Shown: in pieces, positions 11,575 to 19,589 of the stretch
Layout of the letters: every line of letters begins with the position of its first letter
How positions within the stretch are numbered: the first letter of the stretch is position 1
Origin: an uncultured Ectothiorhodospiraceae bacterium
GTDB lineage: Bacteria > Pseudomonadota > Gammaproteobacteria > UBA6429 > Thiohalophilaceae
DNA length: 64,000 nt
Assembly (NCBI GenBank): GCA_947260005.1
Contig: CAMYOL010000014.1
Span: 1 to 64,000 of the forward strand
Direction: 5' to 3'
The notes under the pieces: model-generated
Seen by the model: only the letters and a program-made list of their open reading frames with translations
Databases searched by the model: none
Told to the model about the DNA's origin: nothing
Program-made: the position numbers and the translations under genes

Positions 11575-11590
11575 TGTGAACTGAATCACA
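11575..11590 (+). promoter_or_regulatory. CRP/Vfr-type cAMP receptor protein site
   Basis: TGTGA-ACTGAA-TCACA matches both half-sites of the CRP consensus exactly and is flanked by A/T-rich bases. The centre is about 248 bases before the PilZ-like gene and about 380 before mnmG. I could not place a convincing promoter at the standard -41.5 or -61.5 distance. A class I adenylate cyclase is encoded later in the window. Confidence 0.55.
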
Positions 11591-11829
11591 CTTTTTGTAG
11601 TGATTTGGGGGACACGTTTTTTTGGCGTGCAGAATGATAAATAAAAATAAAAATCCTTGCTAATACCGAGACTGGTGTTTGGCAAACGTTTGCTGTCGAT
11701 TTTTCTCACCCCCCAAATCAAAAGAAATACGCATTGTCGTGAATATCGTAATTTAGATTGACTCTGAATTCGTGATGGAAGTGGCAATTAAATTGCATAG
11801 TTACAATTAGGTTAAAACTGAGTTGAATA

Positions 11830-13575
11830 ATGAGCACAAGCTTTTCACAATTTGACACTGAGCCCGCTGCTATCAACAACTGGCTGGATAACCTACCGAT
11901 AGCCTCGGTGGGTGAGACCGCTCGTCAATTGTATATGGCTATGCGTGATGTTAACCGTCAGGATGCCGTCCCTGTAAAACAACATTTCCATCTACTTGAA
12001 GGTATTGGTGAACCGCTTGAACTCATTTTGCCTGAGCTACATCGTCACTATGCCGGCAAACCGCTTCCTTTATCGCAAAAACGCCGTAAGGTTGCTGATC
12101 TGTATACCCAGCTCCTGCGTCAGGCCATTTTAGGTTATCAACAGGTCATCGCCCACAGTATTGAGCTGAGCCGTTTTGGTTGGAAAAAAGTCGTGACCAC
12201 ATCCGTGCACCGTATTTTTTATTATTCCAGCTTCCTTTTATGTAATTATCGTCAACTCTACATGCCGTACCAAAAAGGCATGTGGCAACAGTTATATTGG
12301 ATCTATCAACTGGTTGAAAAATATAATCTGCTTAATGCAAAAGTATCCGGGCTGGGTGAAGCCCCAGGCAAAACCAGTATTGGCGTTGAGTTTAAAAAAC
12401 TGTTATTACACTCATTGTTGTCACCAAATTTATTTAAGCCATCTGAATTAAAAGATGTATTGAACAATCTCGATTTGTGGGTTCAGCATGCAACCATAAA
12501 AGCAACTCGTCCAGGTGAAACTAATACAACCTACGCCTTCACACTAGAGACTGACTATCCACCGGGTTTAATTGCTGAAAACATATCTCAGGGTGAAAAC
12601 CAACTTATTGATGTCCGCTATTTAGATGTTTCAAACTTACTCATACACATCAATAAAGTGATGAATAATGCGAAGCCGGGAATTGAAACAATCAAACTTG
12701 GAAGAGGTCGCTTCACATCACCTCGTTCCTTACTCATACTGATTAATAATTGGGGACGTCCGCCAACTCGCGATGGAGAACGTCGTCTTATTCAGGGTCA
12801 TGCTGAAGTTGCCATCGGTGTTAGCGCAATTCACTACGTTGTTTCCAATGGCCGGAATGCAAACCAATCAACTCACGAACCTGAACATCATGTTGAACCT
12901 GAAACTGATGACGACAATTTCAGTATCACTATCCCACCGATAAAACCCGGCGAACTAGGCAACCAGGACTTCAAGGCAGAATCTAATGCTAGTGATGATA
13001 TCTGGGATAGCGCTTATCTTGAATCCGATACACCGGCACCCTCGTGGACGGAGAGCATGCGCATGAAGGTTTATAGCTACCTGAATGCCAAGGTCATGAA
13101 TATTAGTAAAGGTGGTTTCTGTATTGCCTTACCGCAAAATGGTGTCGAGCATATTCAAACAAATGAACTGGTTGCTGTACGCGGTATAACCGGGCAGTGG
13201 CAACTTGGTGAAATTCGCTGGATGGTTTGCCCTACAACCGGACCAATCAGGGCTGGAATTCAGAAGCACAGCCAGATTGTCAAACCCGCTGAAATTAAAT
13301 TAACAACGGGAAAAAAATCTCAGCCAATAAAATGTTTGCTTGGAAAAAATGAGAGTGGGCATATTTTATTTTTACCCATCATGCCTGCTAAGTTCAATAG
13401 CGATGAAGTACAGTTGGTTCTTGATGGTCAAACACAGTCGATCCAAATACAAGATTCTTTATTCACAACACCCGTTGGTTCAGCACACCAAATTGAATTT
13501 ACAGATTCACGCCCGGTCAGCCCACAACTTGCCGAGAACGCTGATGAATACGAGTCAATTTGGGCAAGCTTATAA
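11830..13575 (+). CDS. Large PilZ-like domain protein with helical N-terminal region
   Basis: The 581 residues have two parts. Residues 1 to about 330 form an apparently helical region (INNWLDNLP, LLRQAILGYQQVIAHS) of a kind seen in uncharacterised gammaproteobacterial proteins. After an acidic linker, about 400-480 resemble a PilZ domain, with NISKGGFCIALPQ matching the N-x-S-x-x-G part of the c-di-GMP site. The upstream arginine pair (RxxxR) is not evident, so binding may be altered or absent. FimW-like surface-sensing proteins have a comparable layout, but I cannot confirm that relationship. A CRP-type site lies upstream. There are no membrane segments or signal peptide. Confidence 0.6.
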   Translation: MSTSFSQFDTEPAAINNWLDNLPIASVGETARQLYMAMRDVNRQDAVPVKQHFHLLEGIGEPLELILPELHRHYAGKPLPLSQKRRKVADLYTQLLRQAILGYQQVIAHSIELSRFGWKKVVTTSVHRIFYYSSFLLCNYRQLYMPYQKGMWQQLYWIYQLVEKYNLLNAKVSGLGEAPGKTSIGVEFKKLLLHSLLSPNLFKPSELKDVLNNLDLWVQHATIKATRPGETNTTYAFTLETDYPPGLIAENISQGENQLIDVRYLDVSNLLIHINKVMNNAKPGIETIKLGRGRFTSPRSLLILINNWGRPPTRDGERRLIQGHAEVAIGVSAIHYVVSNGRNANQSTHEPEHHVEPETDDDNFSITIPPIKPGELGNQDFKAESNASDDIWDSAYLESDTPAPSWTESMRMKVYSYLNAKVMNISKGGFCIALPQNGVEHIQTNELVAVRGITGQWQLGEIRWMVCPTTGPIRAGIQKHSQIVKPAEIKLTTGKKSQPIKCLLGKNESGHILFLPIMPAKFNSDEVQLVLDGQTQSIQIQDSLFTTPVGSAHQIEFTDSRPVSPQLAENADEYESIWASL

Positions 13576-13598
13576 CCACCGACATGACGTCTGGCCAA

Positions 13599-13823
13599 CT
13601 AAATACTTAACAAGGCCCGATCACGCTTTAGGTTTTTCTCAAACGCAAACTGCTCATTCAGGTAGTCGATCAAGCCCTGCTTTGCCATTGCTTTAGTAGT
13701 ATAGGGCCCTTGATCACCTCCACGGCGAATCGCAAACCACCATTCATTATCGACACTATAAAAACGACCACTACGAAATGGAATGGCTCCTTTTTCATCA
13801 TGTCGGCTACGTTGTTGATACAT
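13599..13823 (-). CDS. Small DUF6316-like protein
   Basis: About 74 residues. The core FRSGRFYSVDNEWWFAIRRG followed by GPY and an acidic/helical tail resembles the small gammaproteobacterial family DUF6316, of unknown function. The ATG at 13823 is preferred because GGAGG lies 8 bases upstream; an in-frame ATG at 13829 is only 2 bases from it. It is convergent with the PilZ-like gene and divergent from lexA. The roughly 300 bases up to lexA hold only short palindromes, such as one at 13872-13888. Confidence 0.65.
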   Translation of the reverse strand: MYQQRSRHDEKGAIPFRSGRFYSVDNEWWFAIRRGGDQGPYTTKAMAKQGLIDYLNEQFAFEKNLKRDRALLSI

Positions 13824-14094
13824 ATTCATTCCCTCCCATTAAGTATGAATGAGGGCCATCCCTAGCCGTTTGCATTGCCAGGCAATGCGTCCTACCCCAA
13901 TGTCTATTTCAGTGAATACCTCTGATTCATTGGAAACGATCGTAACGAATCCGGCTTACATTCGTCTGTCAGACAGGCCTGATCTTGCTGTAAGTATTCA
14001 CCTACATGTCTGAATCACTTGCTGAGTATTAAATAACGCCAGGATGGGTGAGGGGGGGTTTTCTATTATTTAATGAAATAAATTACATTTTAAC

Positions 14095-14141
14095 TTGAAA
14101 GTTCTCTGAATGTTCTCTACTATAGAGAACGTATGGAGAAC
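14095..14141 (+). promoter_or_regulatory. lexA promoter with four-half-site operator
   Basis: TTGAAA (14095-14100), a 17-base spacer and TACTAT (14118-14123) form a sigma70-type promoter. Over it lie four half-sites: GTTCTC at 14101 and 14112, then the reverse GAGAAC at 14125 and 14136. Spacing is N5, N7, N5, so outer and inner sites on each side are 11 bp apart. The last half-site lies just inside the coding sequence. This is most simply a LexA autoregulatory operator with an unusual sequence. Confidence 0.75.
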
Positions 14142-14738
14142 ATTTTAACGCTCACTGCCCTTGAACAGAAGATGTTGCGATTTATACGCAATTATCTGGC
14201 CCAGCACGGTCAAGGACCGACCTTGAACGAGATAGGAGCTTCGCTCGGGATCAGTTCAAAAGGCACCGTGCATCGTTATGTGCAAGCCCTGGTTGAAAAG
14301 GGCTACCTTCACCATACCGAACGAGGCTGGCGCGGTATCCGACTTACTGATATCCCACACTCCCACACGACCCTCCCCTTGGTAGGTCGGGTAGCCGCGG
14401 GCCGACCCATCGAAGCCATTCCAGATCAAGATGAACTTAGCTTTGCGGAGTTTTCTAATCCGGATAATTATGCCCTGGAAGTTCAGGGTGACTCAATGTG
14501 CGATATCGGAATACTTGATGGCGATATCGTGATCATTAAAAGCCAGGCAGCCGCTAAAGACGGCGATATCGTGGTCGCACTCATTGATGATCAAGAGGCG
14601 ACCCTGAAACGCTTTCGTAAACTTGATGGTGGTAAAATTAAGTTGATACCGGAAAACAGCCAAATGCAAGCCATGGTATACGATGCACAACGAGTTCAAA
14701 TTCAGGGGATATTAGTTGGACAGCTACGACGTTATTAA
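14133..14738 (+). CDS. lexA: LexA-type SOS repressor
   Basis: A 201-residue self-cleaving repressor. The N-terminal winged helix (residues about 5-70) carries GPTLNEIGASLGISSKGTVHRYV. The C-terminal S24 domain has the Ala89-Gly90 cleavage site (VAAGRP), Ser121 in GDSMCDIGILDGD and Lys159 in ATLKRF, so autocleavage chemistry is intact. The recognition helix differs from the E. coli type, which fits the GTTCTC/GAGAAC operator. The predicted transcription start is only a few bases before this ATG, so the mRNA may be leaderless; the next methionine (residue 14) would remove part of helix 1. Confidence 0.92.
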   Translation: MENILTLTALEQKMLRFIRNYLAQHGQGPTLNEIGASLGISSKGTVHRYVQALVEKGYLHHTERGWRGIRLTDIPHSHTTLPLVGRVAAGRPIEAIPDQDELSFAEFSNPDNYALEVQGDSMCDIGILDGDIVIIKSQAAAKDGDIVVALIDDQEATLKRFRKLDGGKIKLIPENSQMQAMVYDAQRVQIQGILVGQLRRY

Positions 14739-14762
14739 GATTAAGGAAACGGTTTTAAACTG

Positions 14763-15158
14763 TTAACGACCAAAATAGCGTAAGGCATTTTCACTGTTTA
14801 AATAACCTCGAAGCCCGATCAAAAAAATAATCACAACGACATTTAAAATAATCGTCAATATTCCATAGCCCGTGGTTAAATATTTAAGCATTAATAACAC
14901 ATCCAAACCCAGGCTCAATAAAAGTACATAAACCAGGACTCTCGCAAAACCGACAAAGCGACTAGCTCGCAATAATAAAACCAGGGTAACCACAACCAAT
15001 ACTCCCACAGCAAATAAATTGATAAAGCTTAACAGTGGAAGACCAGTAACCGGCAATGAGATCTGTGATTTATGTATGAACATCAAATTTGCGGCAAATA
15101 CACTGGTAAACATAATGCAGAGGGAGCTGAACACCTTAATAGCCGTCGGCATGATCAT
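14763..15158 (-). CDS. Small integral membrane protein, unrecognised
   Basis: About 131 residues with four hydrophobic segments and a short polar C-terminus (LNSENALRYFGR). I do not recognise the family. The ATG at 15158 overlaps the stop of the preceding gene as ATGA, which suggests translational coupling. ATGs at 15167 and 15152 are alternatives. It is the last gene of the tatABC-side minus-strand run and is convergent with lexA. Confidence 0.65.
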   Translation of the reverse strand: MIMPTAIKVFSSLCIMFTSVFAANLMFIHKSQISLPVTGLPLLSFINLFAVGVLVVVTLVLLLRASRFVGFARVLVYVLLLSLGLDVLLMLKYLTTGYGILTIILNVVVIIFLIGLRGYLNSENALRYFGR

Positions 15159-15622
15159 AGCCCACAAAAGCTATCGAGCTTAATGCTAACGTCACGGCAG
15201 TGTAACTTAAAAACCTCATTCGCCCGGCCAAACCTGGGCGAAGTACCCTTGTTAACTAATTTATGTGGGCACTGCAGGACAATACGTCGACCACAATCAA
15301 CGACAACCCAGTTTCCAGCGATATAAGCACGCTGCATTGGAACACTGTTAGTAGCATTGGGTTTGATAGTTGTTTGACTATTATTATACTTAGTAGAACC
15401 CGAATTATTATTGGCCGCTAAGACATTAGACTCAGTGCTTAGCACTTTATTGACCGGCTTCACAGCAGTAGCATTATTGTGTTCAACAGCATCGTCCATA
15501 GCGTTCACTTCATCGGGCGGCACTGATTTAATTAAAACGAGAATCGCTGGGACGGTCAACAGAGTAAATGCGATTAAAAACAAAAATAATAAACGTCGTT
15601 GTTGCCTGGAAATTACTAACAT
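15155..15622 (-). CDS. Single-span membrane-anchored protein, unrecognised
   Basis: 155 residues: a basic N-terminus (SRQQRRL), one transmembrane helix at about 10-32, a Ser/Asn/Thr-rich linker, then a C-terminal domain with four cysteines (VVVDCGRRIVLQCPH, LHCRDV, DSFCGL) that could form disulfides in the periplasm. No family was recognised. It lies 11 bases after tatC and overlaps the next gene by 4 bases. Confidence 0.65.
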   Translation of the reverse strand: MLVISRQQRRLLFLFLIAFTLLTVPAILVLIKSVPPDEVNAMDDAVEHNNATAVKPVNKVLSTESNVLAANNNSGSTKYNNSQTTIKPNATNSVPMQRAYIAGNWVVVDCGRRIVLQCPHKLVNKGTSPRFGRANEVFKLHCRDVSIKLDSFCGL

Positions 15623-15633
15623 ATCGCCATCGA

Positions 15634-16521
15634 CTATAGTGGATCTTTTTTGTTGATTGTTTCTTCTTCTTCAATCGCACGCTCAAACTCATCATCCAGG
15701 TCTTCTTCAGACTCCGCCTCGGCTTCTTCGTCTGCATATTCCTGTTTTTCTTTTCTTAAATTTTCAATTCGATCTTTTAAAAATATACGTGCGGTGACGA
15801 TCCCCGCTTCAAATAAAAGCCACATTGGTAATGCGAGCATCACCTGAGAAATAAGATCTGGCGGAGTCAGCAACATACCCAACACAAAAGCACCAACAAT
15901 GACATAAGGGCGCTTTTGAGCCAGGCTATCCGGATCCGTTATCCCAGCCGCAATCAAAATAATTGTTGCAATGGGAACCTCGAATGCGACACCAAACGCA
16001 AAAAACATCTTTAATGCAAAATTTAAGTAGTCCGCAATATCCGGACGATACTCAATGCCGGTAGGAATAAAGGCCGAAGTAAATTGAAATACTAACGGGA
16101 ATACAACTGTATAGGCAAACGCCATCCCTAAATAAAATAAAACAATGCTGGAAATTATTAACGGTACCGCAAGTCTTTTTTCTTTCTGGTAGAGCCCGGG
16201 AGCGATAAAACCCCAGAGTTGATAAAGAATAAAGGGAATCGCTATAAAAAAAGAACCGATCAACGCCAATTTTAACGGCGTAAAAATAGGCGAAATTACC
16301 CCTGTAGCAATCATTGCTGTATTTTCAGGAAGGTAATTTTGTAAGGGAATAGAAAAGTAGTAATACAAATCATTGGCAAAGGTCATTAAACCAACGGTGA
16401 TAATCGCCATCACAATAACGACACGAAGTAAGCGATCCCGCAACTCAATTAAATGCGAGATAAAGGTCGCTTCTTTTTCGCTAGAGGGATTATCCGTTTG
16501 ATTTGTTGTTTCGTCGGCCAT
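15634..16521 (-). CDS. tatC: Sec-independent translocase subunit TatC
   Basis: Core receptor of the twin-arginine translocase. The start is taken as MADETTNQT; a longer frame from 16584 runs deep into tatB. The product has about 295 residues with six membrane segments, the N-terminal FISHLIELRDRLLR motif that contacts RR signals, and conserved P and E positions (FGVAFEVPI, LLTPPD). The C-terminal tail is long, acidic and charged. It overlaps tatB by about 30 bases. Confidence 0.95.
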   Translation of the reverse strand: MADETTNQTDNPSSEKEATFISHLIELRDRLLRVVIVMAIITVGLMTFANDLYYYFSIPLQNYLPENTAMIATGVISPIFTPLKLALIGSFFIAIPFILYQLWGFIAPGLYQKEKRLAVPLIISSIVLFYLGMAFAYTVVFPLVFQFTSAFIPTGIEYRPDIADYLNFALKMFFAFGVAFEVPIATIILIAAGITDPDSLAQKRPYVIVGAFVLGMLLTPPDLISQVMLALPMWLLFEAGIVTARIFLKDRIENLRKEKQEYADEEAEAESEEDLDDEFERAIEEEETINKKDPL

Positions 16522-16993
16522 CGTCTGTGTTTGTTTTATCTGACTTCGCCAGGCTTGCTTCATATTCACGATCAAGCTCTTCACTATGATCTGTATGATC
16601 AGTCAAACCATAATCATCAAAGTCATCTTCTTGATCTTGAATTTGTTTTTCTTGACTAGATTCATCCTGATTGGATTCTCGACCAGGATCGTCATCGCGC
16701 GCCGCAACCACATAGTCATCTTTGGCCGAGGCCACTTCATTTTCAATTGTGTATTTGCTGTCATTAATAATATCTTTAATTTCATTGAGATCAGCATCGC
16801 GTCCAAGTGCCTCACGAATCTGTTCCTGACGCATTTCACGATCAATGTCATTTTTAACATTACTGATAAAGTGGCGTGCACGACCTACCCAACGTCCCAA
16901 GGTGCTGGCAAGCTTGGGCAGGCGCTCAGGACCCACCACCACCAGTGCGACTACACCGATAAGTAGCAATTCTATGAATCCAATATCAAACAC
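16490..16993 (-). CDS. tatB: Sec-independent translocase subunit TatB
   Basis: TatB and TatC form the signal-peptide receptor. The 167 residues begin MFDIGFIELLLIGVVALVVVGPERLPKL: the short membrane helix, the GPERLP hinge and the amphipathic helix typical of TatB rather than TatA. The tail is long and strongly acidic (many Asp, Glu and Gln). It lies between tatA and tatC in the standard order. Confidence 0.95.
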   Translation of the reverse strand: MFDIGFIELLLIGVVALVVVGPERLPKLASTLGRWVGRARHFISNVKNDIDREMRQEQIREALGRDADLNEIKDIINDSKYTIENEVASAKDDYVVAARDDDPGRESNQDESSQEKQIQDQEDDFDDYGLTDHTDHSEELDREYEASLAKSDKTNTDDGRRNNKSNG

Positions 16994-17031
16994 AAGCGTT
17001 TTCTATTTTCGTAGGATAGTCAAAGATAAAA

Positions 17032-17280
17032 TTAAACTTTATCTTTGTCTTTTTCTGTGGCTTCACCTTCGATGACAGACTTAGCCGACTGATCTTCTAC
17101 CTTGTCTTCAGCCGCAGTTTCATCTTTTTCAGCTGAGCCATCTTTTACTGACTTTTTAAAATTTTTCAATGCCGAACCCAGGTCTGATCCCATACCGCGC
17201 AAGCGCTTGGTACCAAACAAAAGAATGACAATAACGAGGATAAGTATTAATGAAGGTATACCGATTCCACCGAGACCCAT
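17032..17280 (-). CDS. tatA: Sec-independent translocase pore subunit TatA
   Basis: 82 residues starting at [35 protein letters not shown]: one membrane helix, the FGxKRL hinge, an amphipathic helix and a charged tail. The start is fixed by AAGGAG six bases upstream; a longer frame from 17316 has no such site. It heads tatABC. A candidate structured RNA lies in the roughly 320 bases between hisE and this gene and may be its leader. Confidence 0.95.
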   Translation of the reverse strand: MGLGGIGIPSLILILVIVILLFGTKRLRGMGSDLGSALKNFKKSVKDGSAEKDETAAEDKVEDQSAKSVIEGEATEKDKDKV

Positions 17281-17371
17281 AACGAACTCCTTAAAATCTA
17301 TTTCCGGGCAAAACAATTACGCCCAATTAGTCGTACAAGCTAAATGCATCTAGCAAGACACATATCAGCTT

Positions 17372-17503
17372 AACCAAATTGGCGATGTGCTCCTTGGGTA
17401 TCACAATCGTGTACCGCCGCCCTTGGGTGGGAAGTTCTGCCTGTTGGCAAACTTCTTGGGATCACCGTCTCATCGACCTGTAGACATTGGGATAAACCCA
17501 ACA
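17372..17503 (-). ncRNA. Candidate structured RNA or tatABC leader
   Basis: On the minus strand this spacer folds into consecutive elements: a hairpin TTGGG-TTTAT-CCCAA; GAAGTTTGCC pairing with GGCAGAACTTC; and GGTACAC-GATT-GTGATACC. A long-range stem (GG-U-CGAUG with CAUCGCC) encloses the last two. The motif CCCAA recurs four times between the stems. A promoter lies just upstream. It matches no RNA family I can recall (6S, tmRNA, SRP RNA and common riboswitches were considered). It has no coding frame and no clear terminator. Confidence 0.4.
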
Positions 17504-17509
17504 GCCTTT

Positions 17510-17539
17510 ATTTTACACTAAAATGCAGGAAGATCTTAA
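17510..17539 (-). promoter_or_regulatory. Possible promoter for the structured RNA and tatABC
   Basis: On the minus strand TTAAGA (17539-17534), an 18-base spacer and TAAAAT (17515-17510). Transcription would begin near 17503, at the start of the structured region. Moderate match only. Confidence 0.4.
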
Positions 17540-17600
17540 GTCTATGTAGACAATTTATCGATAAAGATGTGATATATCGCGATCGTGCAAGAAAATGTGC

Positions 17601-17918
17601 CTATTTGCCTCGATTTGCCTTTTCTTCCAGGCCTGACAAGCCAAAGCGTCGGGCTAATTCGTTTAAAACATCATCCGGGCCAAGCCCTTGTTGAGCCAAC
17701 ATCACCAGGGTATGGAACCAAAGATCGGCTGTTTCATAGACGATTTGCTCTTTATCACCATCCTTTGCCGCCATTACTGTCTCGGTTGCCTCTTCGCCAA
17801 CCTTTTTCAAAATGGCATCAAGACCTTTGTCATATAGTTTGGCAACATATGAACTATCCGGAGCGGCTGATTTGCGTTGTTCCAGTACCTCGGCCAGTTG
17901 TGTAAGGATGTCACTCAT
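17601..17918 (-). CDS. hisE: Phosphoribosyl-ATP pyrophosphatase HisE
   Basis: Second step of histidine synthesis: removes pyrophosphate from PR-ATP. The 105 residues contain the MazG-like helical motif [18 protein letters not shown] and [19 protein letters not shown], with the acidic metal-binding residues intact. It is separate from hisI here, with a small membrane gene between them. The position next to tatA is common in gammaproteobacteria. Confidence 0.96.
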   Translation of the reverse strand: MSDILTQLAEVLEQRKSAAPDSSYVAKLYDKGLDAILKKVGEEATETVMAAKDGDKEQIVYETADLWFHTLVMLAQQGLGPDDVLNELARRFGLSGLEEKANRGK

Positions 17919-17984
17919 TCAATATCTTTCCGTATAAATTTTCTAAGCAGTATAACAAGCCGGGGAATACAGGCGAATAGAAAA

Positions 17985-18161
17985 CTATTCATCATCATCT
18001 ATGGCGCGCGTCTTTATTAGAAAAGCAAGATAACCAAACCAGGAAGTCAGTAAGACGATTGTCGCCCAGGTATATTTTGCATTACCTTGTACGCGAGTTG
18101 AAAATAATACGTGCACAACGGGCCAAAGAAACAAAACAGCGATAAACAATATTCGAATCAT
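17985..18161 (-). CDS. 58-residue membrane protein between hisI and hisE
   Basis: A short frame from an ATG at 18161 to TAG at 17985. The product starts MIRILFIAVLFLWPVVHVLFS, has a polar turn (TRVQGNAKY), a second hydrophobic helix (TWATIVLLTSWFGYLAFLI) and ends KTRAIDDDE. The two-helix layout with a conserved-looking W-x-x-I-V-L-L resembles PLDc_N-type small membrane domains, but this is only a resemblance. It fits the 270-base gap between hisI and hisE on the same strand. Confidence 0.6.
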   Translation of the reverse strand: MIRILFIAVLFLWPVVHVLFSTRVQGNAKYTWATIVLLTSWFGYLAFLIKTRAIDDDE

Positions 18162-18188
18162 GAGCGCCTATGCCTCACTATCGTGTCT

Positions 18189-18572
18189 CTATTTGTAAAT
18201 ATCACTTGGATCTTTAATCACGGCGTCAACGGTTTGCCATTGTTCATTGTTTAACTGTTTGAAAAAACAATTGTGGCGGCCGGTATGGCAGGCAATACCA
18301 CCTAGCTGTTCAACCTCTAACAGGATCACATCGTTATCGCAATCCAGGCGTATATCTTTTAAGGTTTGAACATGACCTGAGTCTTCGCCTTTTCGCCATA
18401 GTTTGTTACGAGACCGCGACCAATAGATTGCCCGGCCTTCCTTCACCGTTAACTCAAGTGCTTCTCGATTCATCCAGGCCATCATCAGCACTTTGCCTGA
18501 TCCGGTTTCCTGAGCAATGGCTGGCACCAAACCCTCGTCTGTCCATTTGATTTCATCTAACCAATTGCTCAC
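18189..18572 (-). CDS. hisI: Phosphoribosyl-AMP cyclohydrolase HisI
   Basis: Third step of histidine synthesis, opening the purine ring of PR-AMP. The 127-residue monofunctional form shows [33 protein letters not shown], the metal-binding LDCDND, and the zinc cysteines in [10 protein letters not shown]. No HisE domain is fused. Confidence 0.97.
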   Translation of the reverse strand: MSNWLDEIKWTDEGLVPAIAQETGSGKVLMMAWMNREALELTVKEGRAIYWSRSRNKLWRKGEDSGHVQTLKDIRLDCDNDVILLEVEQLGGIACHTGRHNCFFKQLNNEQWQTVDAVIKDPSDIYK

Positions 18573-18618
18573 AGTAAGCCTCGAATTTAAAATTTATTGT
18601 TAAGCAGCTTAATCAAAA

Positions 18619-19392
18619 TCACAAACGAACCTCAATACCCGCATCCAACATACATTGTTTTGCTTCTCCAACAGTGTGCTCTCCGAAATGAAATATACTC
18701 GCTGCGAGTACGGCATCCGCCTTCCCCTGATTCACACCTTCAACAAGGTGATCAAGATTACCAACACCACCCGAAGCTATCACGGGTACATTAACGGCGT
18801 CAGAGATTGCGGCCGTTAACTCTAAATCAAATCCTATTTTAGTACCGTCTCTATCCATGCTGGTTAACAAGATTTCACCGGCACCAAAATCGACCATTTT
18901 AGCGGCCCATTCGATTGCGTCGATGCCAGTGGGTTTGCGTCCACCATGAGTAAAGATTTCCCATTTATTTTTTTCGCCCGCCTGGCTGACTTTTTTAGCA
19001 TCGATGGCAACAACGATACATTGTGAGCCAAATTTCTCTGCGGCTTCTTTTACAAATTCTGGATTGAACACGGCGGCCGTATTAATCGCCACTTTATCGG
19101 CACCCGCATTCAGCATGCGACGAATATCTTCAACTTTGCGAATGCCGCCACCCACCGTTAGTGGTATAAATACCTGACCCGCGACTTCTTCAACGACATG
19201 CACCATAGTTTCCCGATCATCCGACGAGGCGGTTATATCAAGAAAAGTCAGTTCATCGGCACCTTGCTCATCATAACGTCGTGCAATCTCGACAGGATCA
19301 CCTGCATCTCGGATATCAACGAACTGCACGCCTTTGACAACACGGCCGTTATCAACATCTAAGCACGGAATGATTCTTTTTGCTAAACCCAT
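18619..19392 (-). CDS. hisF: Imidazole glycerol phosphate synthase cyclase subunit HisF
   Basis: TIM-barrel partner of HisH that makes IGP and AICAR. The start [13 protein letters not shown] is the usual HisF N-terminus; an upstream frame to 19434 is rejected. The catalytic aspartates are seen in [15 protein letters not shown] and VVAIDAKKV, with phosphate-binding motifs VGGGIR and IASGGVGN. Length about 257 is normal. It lies between hisA and hisI. About 200 bases separate it from hisA and hold a palindromic repeat. Confidence 0.97.
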   Translation of the reverse strand: MGLAKRIIPCLDVDNGRVVKGVQFVDIRDAGDPVEIARRYDEQGADELTFLDITASSDDRETMVHVVEEVAGQVFIPLTVGGGIRKVEDIRRMLNAGADKVAINTAAVFNPEFVKEAAEKFGSQCIVVAIDAKKVSQAGEKNKWEIFTHGGRKPTGIDAIEWAAKMVDFGAGEILLTSMDRDGTKIGFDLELTAAISDAVNVPVIASGGVGNLDHLVEGVNQGKADAVLAASIFHFGEHTVGEAKQCMLDAGIEVRL

Positions 19393-19478
19393 AACTAGCC
19401 TATTTGGTTGTAAACTATTTTCACTATCACTCAACTATTACGTTATTACTGAGAAAGAGCAGGACAAAAAATTAACCA

Positions 19479-19547
19479 CGTCATTCCCGCGGAGGCGGGA
19501 ATCCAAAGAATTAGTATGGCTGGATCCCCGACTTCGCGGGAATGACG
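19479..19547. repeat. Palindromic repeat of the CGTCATTCCCGCG family
   Basis: A 69-base element with complementary ends: CGTCATTCCCGCG at the left and CGCGGGAATGACG at the right, with an inner GGCGGGAATCC/GGATCCCC. This is a common REP/MITE-like repeat in many proteobacteria. It sits in the hisA-hisF spacer and would form a hairpin in the his transcript. No second full copy was found in the window. Confidence 0.75.
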
Positions 19548-19589
19548 GGCCGTGTTCGTTTAATAGAATATTAATGAAATAAAATTAAT

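Larger units (their letters stand above)
11200..11829. other. 630-base divergent spacer between mnmG and the PilZ-like gene
   Basis: This AT-rich spacer separates two divergent genes. It holds one hairpin and one CRP-type site (listed separately). I saw no DnaA boxes of the TTATNCACA kind and only one clear GATC, so it does not look like oriC even though mnmG can lie next to the origin. A minus-strand frame at 11557-11787 has no family resemblance and is not called. Confidence 0.6.

Noticed and set aside
11557-11787. 76-codon minus-strand frame in the mnmG upstream spacer
   Set aside because: Odd composition, no ribosome-binding site, no family resemblance, and it overlaps the CRP-type site.
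11200-11829. Chromosomal replication origin next to mnmG
   Set aside because: No cluster of TTATNCACA DnaA boxes and almost no GATC sites; only general AT-richness and one hairpin.
13340-13696. 118-codon plus-strand frame overlapping the PilZ-like gene's end
   Set aside because: It is an alternative-frame shadow of a better supported gene, with unlikely composition.
17372-17503. 6S RNA, tmRNA or a known riboswitch in the hisE-tatA gap
   Set aside because: Stem order and conserved motifs do not fit any of these as I remember them, so only a generic structured-RNA call is made.
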